Assembly (NCBI RefSeq): GCF_040182365.1
Contig: NZ_CP144460.1
Span: 1,364,001-1,428,000, forward strand
Origin: Xanthomonas sp. 10-10
GTDB taxonomy: Bacteria; Pseudomonadota; Gammaproteobacteria; Xanthomonadales; Xanthomonadaceae
Direction: 5' to 3'
Length of the DNA: 64,000 nucleotides
The notes under the pieces were generated by a model, which saw nothing but the letters and a program-made list of their open reading frames with translations, made no database searches and was not told the origin of the DNA. Position 1 is the stretch's first letter. Each line of letters starts with the position of its first letter. Of the stretch, positions 36,876 through 48,383 are shown piece after piece. The translations under genes and the position numbers were made by a program.

Positions 36876-37502
36876 ATGAGCATTGTGACCAAAGCCCTGA
36901 ACCTGGTGCCCATGGTGGTCGAACAGACCAGCCGTGGCGAGCGTGCGTACGACATCTACTCGCGTCTGCTGAAGGAGCGTCTGATCTTCCTGGTCGGTCC
37001 CATCGACGACCATATGGCCAACGTCATCGTGGCCCAGCTGCTGTTCCTGGAAGCGGATAACCCGGAAAAGGACATCAGCATCTACATCAACTCGCCCGGC
37101 GGCGTGGTCACGGCCGGCATGGCGATCTACGACACCATGCAGTACATCAAGCCGGACGTAAGCACGATCTGCGTCGGCCAGGCTGCCTCGATGGGCGCAC
37201 TGCTGCTGGCCTCCGGTGCCGCCGGCAAGCGCTATGCGCTGCCGAATTCGCGCGTGATGATCCATCAGCCGCTCGGTGGCTTCCAGGGCCAGGCGACCGA
37301 TATCGACATCCATGCGCGCGAGATCCTGACCCTGCGTTCGCGCCTGAACGAGATCCTGGCCAAGCATACCGGCCAGTCGCTGGAAACCATCGCGCGCGAC
37401 ACCGAGCGCGACAACTTCAAGAGCGCGGTCGACGCACAGGCCTATGGCCTGGTGGATCAGGTGCTGGAACGTCGTCCGGAAGAGTCGATCCAGCCGTCTT
37501 GA
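36876..37502 (+). CDS. clpP: ATP-dependent Clp protease proteolytic subunit
   Basis: A 208-residue serine peptidase forming the double-heptamer chamber that works with ClpX and ClpA. The catalytic triad is S105 ([13 protein letters not shown]), H130 ([15 protein letters not shown]) and D179 (ARDTERDNF). The oxyanion-region motif [19 protein letters not shown] is at 71-89. The gene is 95 bp after tig and 125 bp before clpX. Confidence 0.98.
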
Positions 37503-37535
37503 TCGCCAGATTGCTGAAATTGCAGGAAAAACCGG

Positions 37536-37570
37536 CAGGGTCGGGCTGGGCGAATGTCCTCCCGACCCTG
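37536..37570 (+). terminator. Stem-loop between clpP and clpX
   Basis: CAGGGTCGGG (37536-37545) pairs with CCCGACCCTG (37561-37570) across a 15-base loop; there is only a weak T content after it. It may be a partial terminator, separating clpP from clpX expression. Confidence 0.5.
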
Positions 37571-37627
37571 TGCTATTCTCGAAATCGAACCCCCGTGCAT
37601 CGGGTGGGGTAACTGGGTAACAGAAGC

Positions 37628-38914
37628 ATGAGCGAAGACCGCCAAGGTCGTTCCGGCGACAGCAACAAGATTCTCTACTGCTCGTTCTGCGGTAAGAGTC
37701 AGCATGAAGTCCGCAAGCTGATTGCCGGTCCCAGCGTATTCATCTGCGATGAGTGCGTTGAGCTGTGCAACGACATTATTCGCGAAGAGCTCGAAGAGAA
37801 GGCGCAGTCGGCCCGTTCCAGCCTGCCCAAGCCGCGCGAGATCCTCGAAGTGCTGGATCAGTACGTGATCGGGCAGTTGCGTGCCAAGCGCACGCTTGCA
37901 GTGGCGGTGTACAACCACTACAAGCGGATCGAGAGCCGCAGCAAGAACGACGACGTCGAACTCGCCAAATCCAACATCCTGCTGGTCGGTCCGACCGGCT
38001 CGGGCAAGACGCTGCTGGCCGAAACGCTGGCGCGCCTGCTCAATGTGCCGTTCACGATCGCCGATGCGACCACGCTGACTGAAGCCGGCTATGTCGGCGA
38101 GGACGTGGAAAACATCATCCAGAAGCTGCTGCAGAAGTGCGACTACGACGTCGAGAAGGCGCAGCAGGGCATCGTCTATATCGATGAAATCGACAAGATC
38201 TCGCGCAAGAGCGAGAACCCGTCGATCACCCGCGACGTGTCCGGCGAAGGCGTGCAGCAGGCGCTGCTGAAGCTGATCGAAGGCACGGTCGCCTCGGTGC
38301 CGCCGCAGGGCGGGCGCAAGCATCCGCAGCAGGAGTTCCTGCAAGTGGACACCAAGAACATCCTGTTCATCTGCGGCGGCGCCTTCGCTGGCCTGGACAA
38401 GGTGATCCAGGCGCGTTCCAACGATGCCGGCGGCATCGGCTTCGGTGCCAAGGTCAAGAGCAGCGAGCGCAAGCAGGAAGTCGGCAAGATCCTGGCCGAG
38501 GTCGAGCCGGAAGATCTGATCAAGTTCGGCCTGATCCCCGAGTTCGTCGGCCGCCTGCCGGTGGTCGCAACGCTCGAGGAACTGGACGAGCCAGCCCTGA
38601 TCAAGATCCTGACCGAGCCGAAGAACGCCATCACCAAGCAGTTCAAGAAGCTGTTCGACATGGAAGGCGTGGAACTGGAGTTCCGCCCGGACGCCCTGTC
38701 TGCGATCGCCAAGAAGGCGCTCAAGCGCAAGACCGGCGCGCGTGGCCTGCGCACCATCGTCGAATCGGTGCTGCTGGACACGATGTACGAGCTGCCATCG
38801 CAGGAAAACGTGAGCAAGGTGGTGGTGGACGAGTCGGTCATCGAGCACAAATCCGAGCCGTATCTGATCTACCAGGCGCAACCGGCTCCGGCCAAGGCCG
38901 CGTCGGGCGACTGA
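37628..38914 (+). CDS. clpX: ATP-dependent Clp protease ATP-binding subunit ClpX
   Basis: AAA+ unfoldase that feeds ClpP, 428 residues. The N-terminal zinc-binding domain has C18, C21, C40 and C43 (YCSFCGKSQ ... [10 protein letters not shown]). Walker A GPTGSGKT is at 122-129 and Walker [11 protein letters not shown] follows. The pore loop GYVGEDVE and the ClpP-binding loop with an IGF motif (GGIGFGAKV) are both present. Its sensor-2 region [10 protein letters not shown] lies near the C-terminus. Together with clpP upstream it forms the ClpXP protease. Confidence 0.98.
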   Translation: MSEDRQGRSGDSNKILYCSFCGKSQHEVRKLIAGPSVFICDECVELCNDIIREELEEKAQSARSSLPKPREILEVLDQYVIGQLRAKRTLAVAVYNHYKRIESRSKNDDVELAKSNILLVGPTGSGKTLLAETLARLLNVPFTIADATTLTEAGYVGEDVENIIQKLLQKCDYDVEKAQQGIVYIDEIDKISRKSENPSITRDVSGEGVQQALLKLIEGTVASVPPQGGRKHPQQEFLQVDTKNILFICGGAFAGLDKVIQARSNDAGGIGFGAKVKSSERKQEVGKILAEVEPEDLIKFGLIPEFVGRLPVVATLEELDEPALIKILTEPKNAITKQFKKLFDMEGVELEFRPDALSAIAKKALKRKTGARGLRTIVESVLLDTMYELPSQENVSKVVVDESVIEHKSEPYLIYQAQPAPAKAASGD

Positions 38915-38975
38915 GTCCTGTGACCGTGGAGCCAGGCCCAGCCCCGGCTCGCGGTTAAAGGGGATCCAAGCGCTA

Positions 38976-39004
38976 CTTGCAACACCTCGCCGATGGCCCC
39001 ATAA
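38976..39004 (+). promoter_or_regulatory. Heat-shock (sigma-32 type) promoter of lon
   Basis: CTTGCAA (38976-38982), 14 bases, CCCCATAA (38997-39004). This matches the sigma-32 pattern CTTGAA-N13/15-CCCCATNT with one change in the -35. It would start transcription about 50 bases before the lon ATG at 39058. The -10 element overlaps the terminator-like hairpin at 38989-39024. Confidence 0.6.
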
Positions 39005-39024
39005 CGGGGCCATCGGCTTTTTTT
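38989..39024 (+). terminator. Terminator after clpX, overlapping the lon promoter
   Basis: GCCGATGGCCCC pairs perfectly with GGGGCCATCGGC (12 bp) across the 5-base loop ataac, then TTTTTTT. This is a strong intrinsic terminator placed 75 bases after clpX and 34 before lon. Confidence 0.9.
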
Positions 39025-39057
39025 ACGCCTCAAATCCCCATTCCTGCGGAGCGCCCC

Positions 39058-41529
<2,472 letters not shown>

Positions 41530-41555
41530 CGTGTGCTGTCTAAGACGTCCCGAAA

Positions 41556-41592
41556 CAAGCCAAAACCCGCGTCGTTATTGGGTTTTGGCTTG
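41556..41592 (+). terminator. Stem-loop after lon
   Basis: CAAGCCAAAACCC (41556-41568) pairs exactly with GGGTTTTGGCTTG (41580-41592) across an 11-base loop. No T-run follows the stem, but the 3' arm itself contains TTTT. It is a likely 3' end of the lon message. Confidence 0.6.
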
Positions 41593-41618
41593 CGTGCTGT
41601 TGGGGGCGCTGGTATAAA
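41590..41618 (+). promoter_or_regulatory. Promoter candidate of hupB
   Basis: TTGCGT (41590-41595), 17 bases, TATAAA (41613-41618), about 125 bases before the hupB start. The -35 overlaps the last bases of the lon hairpin. The -10 is good; the -35 is weak. Confidence 0.45.
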
Positions 41619-41743
41619 TGCACGACTCGTGGGCGCGGCAAAATGTGATGCGTCACGCGATACCACTTGTGTCGGGTTCTTCGCTAACGGCAAGAGCGCC
41701 GATTGTCGATTCCGCGGCATCTGCCGCAAAGGGAGTTTCAAGA

Positions 41744-42016
41744 ATGAATAAAACCGAATTGATCGATGGCGTTGCCGCTGCCGCTGACATCTCCAAGGCT
41801 GAAGCTGGCCGTGCTGTCGACGCGGTTGTGAGCGAAATCACCAAGGCGCTGAAGAAGGGCGACGCTGTCACCCTCGTTGGCTTCGGCACCTTCCAGGTCC
41901 GCGAGCGCGCTGAGCGTACCGGCCGCAATCCGAAGACCGGCGACAGCATCAAGATCGCTGCTTCGAAGAATCCTGCATTCAAGGCTGGCAAAGCCCTGAA
42001 GGATGCAGTAAACTAA
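41744..42016 (+). CDS. hupB: DNA-binding protein HU (beta type)
   Basis: A 90-residue nucleoid protein that binds and bends DNA as a dimer. [23 protein letters not shown] matches the HU N-terminus, and the beta-arm region [26 protein letters not shown] carries the conserved RTGRNPxTG tip. AAGGGAG lies before the start. It follows lon, as in E. coli (clpX-lon-hupB). Confidence 0.97.
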   Translation: MNKTELIDGVAAAADISKAEAGRAVDAVVSEITKALKKGDAVTLVGFGTFQVRERAERTGRNPKTGDSIKIAASKNPAFKAGKALKDAVN

Positions 42017-42027
42017 TCGACTCGCTA

Positions 42028-42102
42028 GGGTGCTTAGCTCAGCGGTAGAGCGTCTCCCTTACACGGAGAGGGTCGGGGGTTCGAAACCCTCAGCACCCAC
42101 CA
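42028..42102 (+). tRNA. tRNA-Val (anticodon TAC)
   Basis: A 75-base tRNA beginning GGGTGCT (42028) with 3' acceptor arm AGCACCC and encoded CCA. The anticodon loop is CTTACAC. It begins 11 bases after hupB, so it is probably part of the same transcript. Confidence 0.96.
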
Positions 42103-42129
42103 CTAAGCACCAAGCAAAGTTTTAAGCGC

Positions 42130-42206
42130 GGAGCGGTAGTTCAGCTGGTTAGAATGCTGGCCTGTCACGCCGGAGGTCGCGGGTTCGAGTCCCGTCCGCT
42201 CCGCCA
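42130..42206 (+). tRNA. tRNA-Asp (anticodon GTC), copy 1
   Basis: A 77-base cloverleaf: acceptor GGAGCGG/CCGCTCC, anticodon loop CTGTCAC, and an encoded CCA. It is identical to copy 2 at 42299-42375. Its own terminator-like hairpin follows. Confidence 0.97.
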
Positions 42207-42214
42207 GTTACACC

Positions 42215-42245
42215 GAAGCCCCTGAGCAATTGGGGGCTTCGTTTT
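42215..42245 (+). terminator. Terminator after tRNA-Asp copy 1
   Basis: GAAGCCCC (42215-42222) pairs with GGGGCTTC (42233-42240), then GTTTTC. Confidence 0.75.
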
Positions 42246-42298
42246 CTCCACGACATTCGCGATGCGACTGCAGTGGGGTAGATGTCCAAGTTTAAAGC

Positions 42299-42375
42299 GG
42301 AGCGGTAGTTCAGCTGGTTAGAATGCTGGCCTGTCACGCCGGAGGTCGCGGGTTCGAGTCCCGTCCGCTCCGCCA
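42299..42375 (+). tRNA. tRNA-Asp (anticodon GTC), copy 2
   Basis: A 77-base tRNA identical in sequence to copy 1; even the flanking bases (tttaa before, ccagttacac after) are similar, showing a tandem duplication of the tRNA with its surroundings. Confidence 0.97.
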
Positions 42376-42384
42376 GTTACACCC

Positions 42385-42416
42385 AAGCCCTCGGCCTTGT
42401 GCCGGGGGCTTTTTTG
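42385..42416 (+). terminator. Terminator after tRNA-Asp copy 2
   Basis: AAGCCCTCGGC pairs with GCCGGGGGCTT (one T-G pair) across a 5-base loop, followed by TTTTT. Confidence 0.8.
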
Positions 42417-42655
42417 TTGGCTGTTTGAAGTCGTCCGGCGAGTGGATGGCGCATTGGCCTTTGGTGGTGGGAGCTCGGGTCGGGCGCGGCGGTAACCCGA
42501 TCCCATGGCGACCTCATCGCGGTGCGCTTGCCGTCTGTGCCGATGCAGTGCCTCACCTTTGCTGCATCTTGACCCGGGGCTGGCGGGTGTTGGGCTGGGT
42601 GCTTGGCGTCAGGCGGGTTACACTGCGCGGCTCGCCCACAGGCCGTGATTTGCCA

Positions 42656-44626
42656 ATGCTGCAGAAACTTCGCGACAAGACATCAGGCTGGATCGCTACC
42701 GCCATCCTGGGGTTGCTGATGATTCCGTTCCTGTTCGTCATCGACTCCAGCTACCTGGGCGGCATTGGCGCCAATAATGTCGCCAAGGTGCAGGCGCCAC
42801 CGACCTGGTGGAAATCGGCACCCACGTGGTGGCCGGTCTCGCTGCTGTGGCAGCACCATGAGATCAGCACGCAGGATTTCCGTGCGCGCTTCGAACAGGC
42901 GCGCATGCAGGAGCGCCAGCGGCAGGGTGAGAACTTCGACCCGCGCACCTTCGAATCCCGCGAAAACAAGCTGCAGGTGCTCGACCAGCTGGTGGACGAG
43001 CAAGTCGTACGGCTTGGCGCCGAAGACGCCGGCATCATGATCGGCGATGCCACGGTACGCGATTACATCGTCAATATTCAGGCGTTCCAGGTCGATGGAA
43101 AGTTCAGCCCGGACCAGTACCGCGCCGCATTGGCGCAGGGCACGCCACCGCGCACGCCGGCGCAGTTCGATGCGCTGGTGCGCGACAGCTTGCAGCAGTC
43201 GGTGATCCCGCAGGCCGTTGCCGAATCGGGGTTTGCGACCAAGACCGAATTCGAGCGCCTGCTCAAGCTGATGGGTGAAACGCGCGATGTGGAGTTGGCG
43301 ATGTTGCCGGCTCCGGCTGCCGATACCGCACCGGTCAGCGATGCGCAGATCAAGCAGTGGTACGACACCCATGCACAGGAATTCCGCCAGCCGGAGACCG
43401 TGAGCATCGAGTACGTCGAGCTCAATGCCGCCACGATGCCGCCGGCGACTGCTGCCGACGAGGCGACGTTGCGCAAGCGTTACGAAGAGGAAAAGGCGCG
43501 CTTTGTCGAGCCGGACCAGCGTTTGGCGTCGCACATCCTGATCAGTGCAGGTGGCGATGCCGCTGCGCAGAAGGCGGCCGAAGCCAAGGCGGCCAAGCTC
43601 GCTGCGGAAGCCAAGCAGCCGGGTGCCGATTTCGCCGCGCTGGCCAAGGCCAATTCGCAGGATCCGGGCTCCAAGGATGCCGGTGGCGACCTGGGTTGGG
43701 TCGAGAAGGGCACCATGGTCAAGCCGTTCGAAGACGCGCTGTTTTCGATGAAGGCCGGCGACGTGGTCGGGCCGATCAAGACCGAGTTCGGCTATCACGT
43801 GATCCAGTTGCGCGAGGTCAAGGGCGGGCAGGGCAAGTCGTTCGAGCAGGTGCGCGACCAGCTTGCTGCCGAGCAGCTCAAGGCCGACGCCGACAAGGCG
43901 TACGCCGATGTCAGCGGCAAGTTGGTGGATCAGGTCTACAAGAATCCGACTGCCCTGGAGCCGGCGGCCAAGCAGGTCGGTTTGCCGGTGCAGACCCTGG
44001 GCCCGTTCTCGCGTACCGACGCCAGCGGCATTGCGGCCAACCCGGCGGTGCTGCGTTCGGCGTTCTCCGAAACGTTGGTGCAGGACGGCACGGTGAGCGA
44101 CCCGATCACCATCGCCCCTAACCACAGCGTGATGCTGCGCGTGACCAATCACACTGCCGAGCAGGCATTGCCGTTGGACAAGGTGCGCGACAAGGTGATT
44201 GCCGCGGTGCATGCCGACCGTACCGAGAAAGCCGCCGCCGCCGCCGCCGATGCACTGCTGGCACGCGTGCAGAAGGGTGAAACCCTGCAGGCGCTGGCGG
44301 CAACCGAGAAGCTGCAGGTGCAGCCGATCCCAGGGCTGCCGCGCACGGCGCCGATTCCGACGCCGGCAGCAAATCGCGCAATCTTCAGTGCGCCCCGTCC
44401 GACTGAGGGTAAGCCCTCGGTGGGCAAGGTGGAACTGGATGGCGGCCGCTTTGCGGTGTTCGTGATCAGCAAGGCGACGCCGGGCGACCTGAAGCAGATG
44501 CCGGCCGAGCAGCAGACGATGCTGCGCGAGCAGCTGAGCCAGATCGATGGCAACAATGCCGCGCAGGCCTACGTCAAGGAAATGCGCAAGCGCTACAAGA
44601 TCCAGATCGAAGAGGCGCAGCTGTAA
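42656..44626 (+). CDS. ppiD: PpiD/SurA-type periplasmic peptidyl-prolyl isomerase
   Basis: A 656-residue membrane-anchored folding factor. A single N-terminal membrane helix (about 12-30, WIATAILGLLMIPFLFVID) anchors it to the inner membrane. SurA_N-like helical domains precede and follow a central parvulin domain (about 290-390, VEPDQRLASHILISAGGDA ... GGDLGWVEKGTMVKPFEDALFSMKAGDVVGPIKTEFGYHVIQL). It interacts with nascent exported proteins near SecYEG in E. coli. The start at 42656 is the first residue of the anchor; longer frames run into the tRNA-Asp gene. It occupies the usual place after hupB. Confidence 0.94.
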   Translation: MLQKLRDKTSGWIATAILGLLMIPFLFVIDSSYLGGIGANNVAKVQAPPTWWKSAPTWWPVSLLWQHHEISTQDFRARFEQARMQERQRQGENFDPRTFESRENKLQVLDQLVDEQVVRLGAEDAGIMIGDATVRDYIVNIQAFQVDGKFSPDQYRAALAQGTPPRTPAQFDALVRDSLQQSVIPQAVAESGFATKTEFERLLKLMGETRDVELAMLPAPAADTAPVSDAQIKQWYDTHAQEFRQPETVSIEYVELNAATMPPATAADEATLRKRYEEEKARFVEPDQRLASHILISAGGDAAAQKAAEAKAAKLAAEAKQPGADFAALAKANSQDPGSKDAGGDLGWVEKGTMVKPFEDALFSMKAGDVVGPIKTEFGYHVIQLREVKGGQGKSFEQVRDQLAAEQLKADADKAYADVSGKLVDQVYKNPTALEPAAKQVGLPVQTLGPFSRTDASGIAANPAVLRSAFSETLVQDGTVSDPITIAPNHSVMLRVTNHTAEQALPLDKVRDKVIAAVHADRTEKAAAAAADALLARVQKGETLQALAATEKLQVQPIPGLPRTAPIPTPAANRAIFSAPRPTEGKPSVGKVELDGGRFAVFVISKATPGDLKQMPAEQQTMLREQLSQIDGNNAAQAYVKEMRKRYKIQIEEAQL

Positions 44627-45282
44627 CGGCTGGGTGTCAATGGATACAAGGAAAGGGCCAGGGCGACCGGGCTTTTTCTTTGTGCGCTGGTGGCGTTGGG
44701 TGTCGGTACGGTGCGCATGTGTTGCAGCCGCTGATACGAACTGGGACGAAGTCATCGCTCACGCGATTGGCGAGTGCACGTGGGCTGCGCGGTAGGTGCC
44801 GCCGATGAGCAATCGTGTGGCTGCGGGCGGGTGCAGCCGGTGCTCGGAATCGGGATGTGCCGCTCGTGCACTCGGATGCGGAGCGCGCCGTCCATACCCG
44901 GCTGAGGACGCGCTCGCTACGTCCAGTCGCTTCTAGCGGTGCGGCGACGCATTGCTCTCGTCATGGGCGTGCGGCTTGGATGTTGGCAGCGCGGATGCCT
45001 GGCCAGCGCTGCGCCAACCGTTCTTGGAGCGCGCCGCACATCTTCCTCTGATTCGGACAGCTGAAATCCGGGCGGGAAGCGCGCAGGGCCGATGACTGGA
45101 ACGCCGGTGGCGCGTTGCCGCGTCGACCGATGCCGGCAAGCGATCAAGACATGCGCGATGTCACTCGATACATGCGCAGCAGTCAGTCAGGGCGCTTGGA
45201 GGCCTGGGGTCTTCTTGAGCGACAGCGACAGGAGAGCCAGGCACGCGGCAGCCAGTCGCGCGCGGCCGATCAGGCGGCCTGC
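44627..45282. other. Intergenic region between convergent ppiD and mltD, no gene recognised
   Basis: About 656 bases. Frames on both strands are short and arginine-rich. A cluster GACCGGGCTTTTTC near 44674-44690 could mark the 3' end of the ppiD transcript, but the stem is poor. I see no repeat or RNA gene. Confidence 0.45.
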
Positions 45283-46461
45283 TCAGGGCGTGTCGTTGAA
45301 CGACAACACCATGCCCGGCTTCAAGACGGCCCGCTTGTCCAGGCCATTGCTGGCGAGCAGGGTGGCGACGGTAATGCCGTAGCGACGGGCGATGGCCCAC
45401 GCGGATTCGCCGTTGCGCACGGTATGGGTGCGGGCGGGTGAAGGGCGGGACGTCCTGGCCGTCGTGGTGCTGGCGACCGCTGTCGCGGGGCCTGCAGTGT
45501 CAGCATCCATGCCCGCAGGGCTGGATGCGACCACCGCACCGCTGGAACCGGGCTGCGCTGCCGCAGCAGGGGCCAGTACATGGACGCCTTTGGGTGCCGC
45601 ACGGGCGCTTGCCACTGCAGGGTTCAGGCGCGCCAACAGCTGCGGCTCGATCGCGCGCTGCCCGGCCCAGGTATTGAGGCTGGTGCCGGCCGGCAGTGCG
45701 TGCTCGGTCAGTACCGGCACCTGGCGATCCAGTGAGGTCAGCAAGGTGCCCTGCTGCTGCGCATGATCGAGCACGCAGGCCAGTGCATGCAGCTTTTCGA
45801 CATAGTCGTAGGTGACCTTGGACATGCCGGGCAGCTCGGACGGGCGCGCGTTCTGCGCATTCATGCCGGCACTGCGCATGGCCTGCAGGACACGGTACTC
45901 GCCGGCGTTGTAGGCCATCAGTGCCAGGCGCCAGTCGCCGCCGAACATGCCGTACAGGGTCTTGAGGTAGCGCACCGCGGCGGTGGTGGAATCCACGGCC
46001 GACAGACGGCCGTCGTACTGCGCGCCGACCGGCACATGGTGATTGCGCGCGGTGGTGGCGATGAACTGCCACAGCCCTGCCGGGCCGCTGCCGTTGCGTG
46101 CGCCGGGGCGGTATCCGCTCTCGACGAACGGAATCAGCGCAAATTCGGTCGGCATGTCCGCGGCTCGCAGTTCGTCGACCACGTAACCAAACAACGGCAG
46201 GACGTCCTGACCGTCGTCGGCCAGGCGAGCGGGGGCCCGCGAGAAATGCTGTTCCCAGCGGGTATCGCTATGCTCGCTGTCGCAACCCGGATCGGCACGG
46301 CCTTCCAGGAATGACGAGAAGATCTCGCGGCCATTGCGCGTATCGGGCGCAGCGGACCCGGCAGCAGCGGTGGCGACGGAGCGACTTGCGTCGTTGGACC
46401 AGGCCGCTGCCGGCGCGATGGCCGCAACCGCGGCCAACGCTGCCAAGATTACCCGCCTCAT
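45283..46461 (-). CDS. mltD: Membrane-bound lytic murein transglycosylase D-like protein
   Basis: A 392-residue periplasmic muramidase that cleaves peptidoglycan to 1,6-anhydro ends. The signal peptide is at about 1-20. The SLT domain has catalytic E114 in FALIPFVESGYRPG, followed by GPAGLWQFIATTARNHHV and MAYNAGEYRV. A Thr/Ala/Pro-rich linker leads to one LysM module at the C-terminus (about 345-390, THTVRNGESAWAIARRYGITVATLLASNGLDKRAVLKPGMVLSF). E. coli MltD has two LysM modules and a lipobox; neither a lipobox nor a second LysM is visible here. The start overlaps the gloB stop as ATGA. Confidence 0.9.
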   Translation of the reverse strand: MRRVILAALAAVAAIAPAAAWSNDASRSVATAAAGSAAPDTRNGREIFSSFLEGRADPGCDSEHSDTRWEQHFSRAPARLADDGQDVLPLFGYVVDELRAADMPTEFALIPFVESGYRPGARNGSGPAGLWQFIATTARNHHVPVGAQYDGRLSAVDSTTAAVRYLKTLYGMFGGDWRLALMAYNAGEYRVLQAMRSAGMNAQNARPSELPGMSKVTYDYVEKLHALACVLDHAQQQGTLLTSLDRQVPVLTEHALPAGTSLNTWAGQRAIEPQLLARLNPAVASARAAPKGVHVLAPAAAAQPGSSGAVVASSPAGMDADTAGPATAVASTTTARTSRPSPARTHTVRNGESAWAIARRYGITVATLLASNGLDKRAVLKPGMVLSFNDTP

Positions 46462-47225
46462 GCGCGAAATTCGTCTTTCCAGCGCCTAAGTTCGGCGAAA
46501 ACGTCTACTTCGGAGAAAAGTGCGCCGGCTGCGCGTGGTGCCACGGCGGCGCGGATTTCAGGACGGCTGGTACGTAAGAACGGATTGGTGGCCAGTTCAC
46601 TCTTGAGCGAAATCGGCAGGGTAGGACGGGCTGCTTGACGCATGGCCTGGGCTTCCTGTTGACGGCGCTGCAAGGCAGCGTTGGTTGGATCGACGTGCAG
46701 CGCGAAGGCTGCGTTGGCCAGGGTGTATTCATGGCCGCAACACACAAGCGTTTCGCCGGGCAGAGATGCCAGGCGCTGCAACGAGTCGAACATTTGAGGA
46801 GCGGTACCTTCGAACATCCGCCCACAGCCTAGGCTGAACAGGGTATCACCACTGAACAGATGGCGATCTGTCACAAAGGCGATGTGGCTGCGGGTGTGGC
46901 CGGGGACCTCGATCACCTCGAAGCTGGTTTCCAGCAGCTGCAAGCGCTCGCCCTGGGCAACGCGCCGGGCATCTGCAGGGATGCGTTGGTCATCGGGACC
47001 GAACAGTTCGAGTTCCGGCCAGCGCTGCTGCAGCGCGGCTACGCCGCCGATGTGGTCGTCATGGTGATGGGTGAGCAATACCGCGCTGGGGGCCCAGCCA
47101 TCGCGCTCCGCGGCGGCGATGACCGGCTCGGCCTGGCCGGGGTCGACAACGACGGCGCGGCCATCTGCGGCGACCAGCGCCCAGATGTAGTTGTCGTCGA
47201 ATGCGGGCAGGGCGGTGAGTCGCAT
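46458..47225 (-). CDS. gloB: Hydroxyacylglutathione hydrolase (glyoxalase II)
   Basis: Hydrolyses S-D-lactoylglutathione to D-lactate and glutathione, the second step of methylglyoxal detoxification. A 255-residue metallo-beta-lactamase-fold enzyme with THHHDDHIGG (52-61) for the binuclear metal site, the later ligands in EVPGHTRSHIAF, LFSGDTLF and CCGHEYTLANA. The start at 47225 gives MRLTALPAFDDNYIWAL, the conserved family N-terminus. It is coupled to mltD by ATGA overlap, and its start is only 12 bases from the start of the divergent methyltransferase gene. Confidence 0.96.
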   Translation of the reverse strand: MRLTALPAFDDNYIWALVAADGRAVVVDPGQAEPVIAAAERDGWAPSAVLLTHHHDDHIGGVAALQQRWPELELFGPDDQRIPADARRVAQGERLQLLETSFEVIEVPGHTRSHIAFVTDRHLFSGDTLFSLGCGRMFEGTAPQMFDSLQRLASLPGETLVCCGHEYTLANAAFALHVDPTNAALQRRQQEAQAMRQAARPTLPISLKSELATNPFLRTSRPEIRAAVAPRAAGALFSEVDVFAELRRWKDEFRA

Positions 47226-47237
47226 AGAATTGGGACC

Positions 47238-47894
47238 ATGCCTGCCGTCCCATTCTCCCGTCAAGCTGGCGTCTCATCCTGGTTTGATACGGAGGCGGGG
47301 CGAAGCCTGCTCCAATCCGAGCGTCGCCTGGCGCTGGAGTCCCTGCAGCGGCGGCCATCCCAGCCCTGGTTGTGGGTGGCCCCAACCAAGGAATTGCCGC
47401 CGCGCGAGATGCTCGATGGCCGCGGCCTGCGCCTGTTTCGTAGCGCCGGACGCTTCGCGGGCGATGCGCGCTGCGCGATGCCGTTTCCGTTGCCCACCGA
47501 AAGCCTGCAGGCCATCGTGGTGCAGCATGCGGTCGTTGGCGGCGCGGCGGAATTTCTGGCCGAATGCGAGCGGCTGCTGATGCCGGGAGGCCGGCTGTGG
47601 CTGTTCACGCTCAATCCGCTGAGCCCGTACCGCTTTCATTGGGCGCGTCGAGGCCCGGTGGCATTGCGCCCGGATCGCTGGCGATCGCTGGCACAGCAGG
47701 CCGGTCTGCAGTGCGTGGAAACGGAGCGCTTCCTCGGGCCCATCTGGCGGACCGGGCGCGGTTCGTCCGATCCTGGCCGCGCTCCATGGCGCGCGGTGTA
47801 TTTACTCGAAGTGGAAAAACGCGCCTCCGCACCGATCGCGCCGACGCCGATCGCGCGGCCCACGCGCTGGCCGCAACCGGTGGCCACGATCTGA
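47238..47894 (+). CDS. SAM-dependent methyltransferase-like protein
   Basis: A 218-residue protein with the methyltransferase-11 type N-terminal helix ([22 protein letters not shown]). The glycine-rich motif I is degenerate ([12 protein letters not shown]). Later segments fit the fold: [20 protein letters not shown] (motif post-II) and [31 protein letters not shown] (motif IV). The substrate is unknown, and weak motif I makes activity uncertain. It lies between gloB (divergent) and rnhA (28 bp downstream), a conserved position beside rnhA in gammaproteobacteria. Confidence 0.8.
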   Translation: MPAVPFSRQAGVSSWFDTEAGRSLLQSERRLALESLQRRPSQPWLWVAPTKELPPREMLDGRGLRLFRSAGRFAGDARCAMPFPLPTESLQAIVVQHAVVGGAAEFLAECERLLMPGGRLWLFTLNPLSPYRFHWARRGPVALRPDRWRSLAQQAGLQCVETERFLGPIWRTGRGSSDPGRAPWRAVYLLEVEKRASAPIAPTPIARPTRWPQPVATI

Positions 47895-47922
47895 CCTTAG
47901 TACGCGACAACTCTGGAAGCTG

Positions 47923-48375
47923 ATGAAATCAATTGAAGTGCATACCGACGGCTCCTGCCTCGGCAATCCGGGGCCGGGCGGTTGGGCGGCCCTGCTGCGT
48001 TACAACGGCCGCGAGAAGGAACTGGCCGGCGGTGAAGCGGTATCCACCAACAACCGCATGGAATTGATGGCCGCGATCATGGCGCTGGAGACGCTGACCG
48101 AGCCGTGCCAGATCGTGCTGCATACCGACTCGCAGTACGTGCGCCAGGGCATCACCGAGTGGATGTCCGGTTGGGTGCGGCGTGGCTGGAAAACCGCCGG
48201 CGGCGATCCGGTCAAGAACCGCGAACTGTGGGAGCGGCTGCATGCGGCCACCCAGCGCCACAGCATCGATTGGCGCTGGGTGAAGGGTCACAATGGCGAC
48301 CCGGACAACGAGCGCGTCGACGTGCTTGCCCGCAATCAGGCCATCGCCCAGCGCGGCGGCGCTGCAACTGCGTAA
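47923..48375 (+). CDS. rnhA: Ribonuclease HI
   Basis: Degrades RNA in RNA-DNA hybrids, removing R-loops and primers. 150 residues with the carboxylate tetrad: D9 in [16 protein letters not shown]47 in [13 protein letters not shown]69 in VLHTDSQYV, and the last Asp in [14 protein letters not shown]. The basic-protrusion region [20 protein letters not shown] is also present. It is followed by dnaQ after 8 bp, as in E. coli (where the two are divergent), but here both are on the same strand. Confidence 0.97.
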   Translation: MKSIEVHTDGSCLGNPGPGGWAALLRYNGREKELAGGEAVSTNNRMELMAAIMALETLTEPCQIVLHTDSQYVRQGITEWMSGWVRRGWKTAGGDPVKNRELWERLHAATQRHSIDWRWVKGHNGDPDNERVDVLARNQAIAQRGGAATA

Positions 48376-48383
48376 GAGGATTC

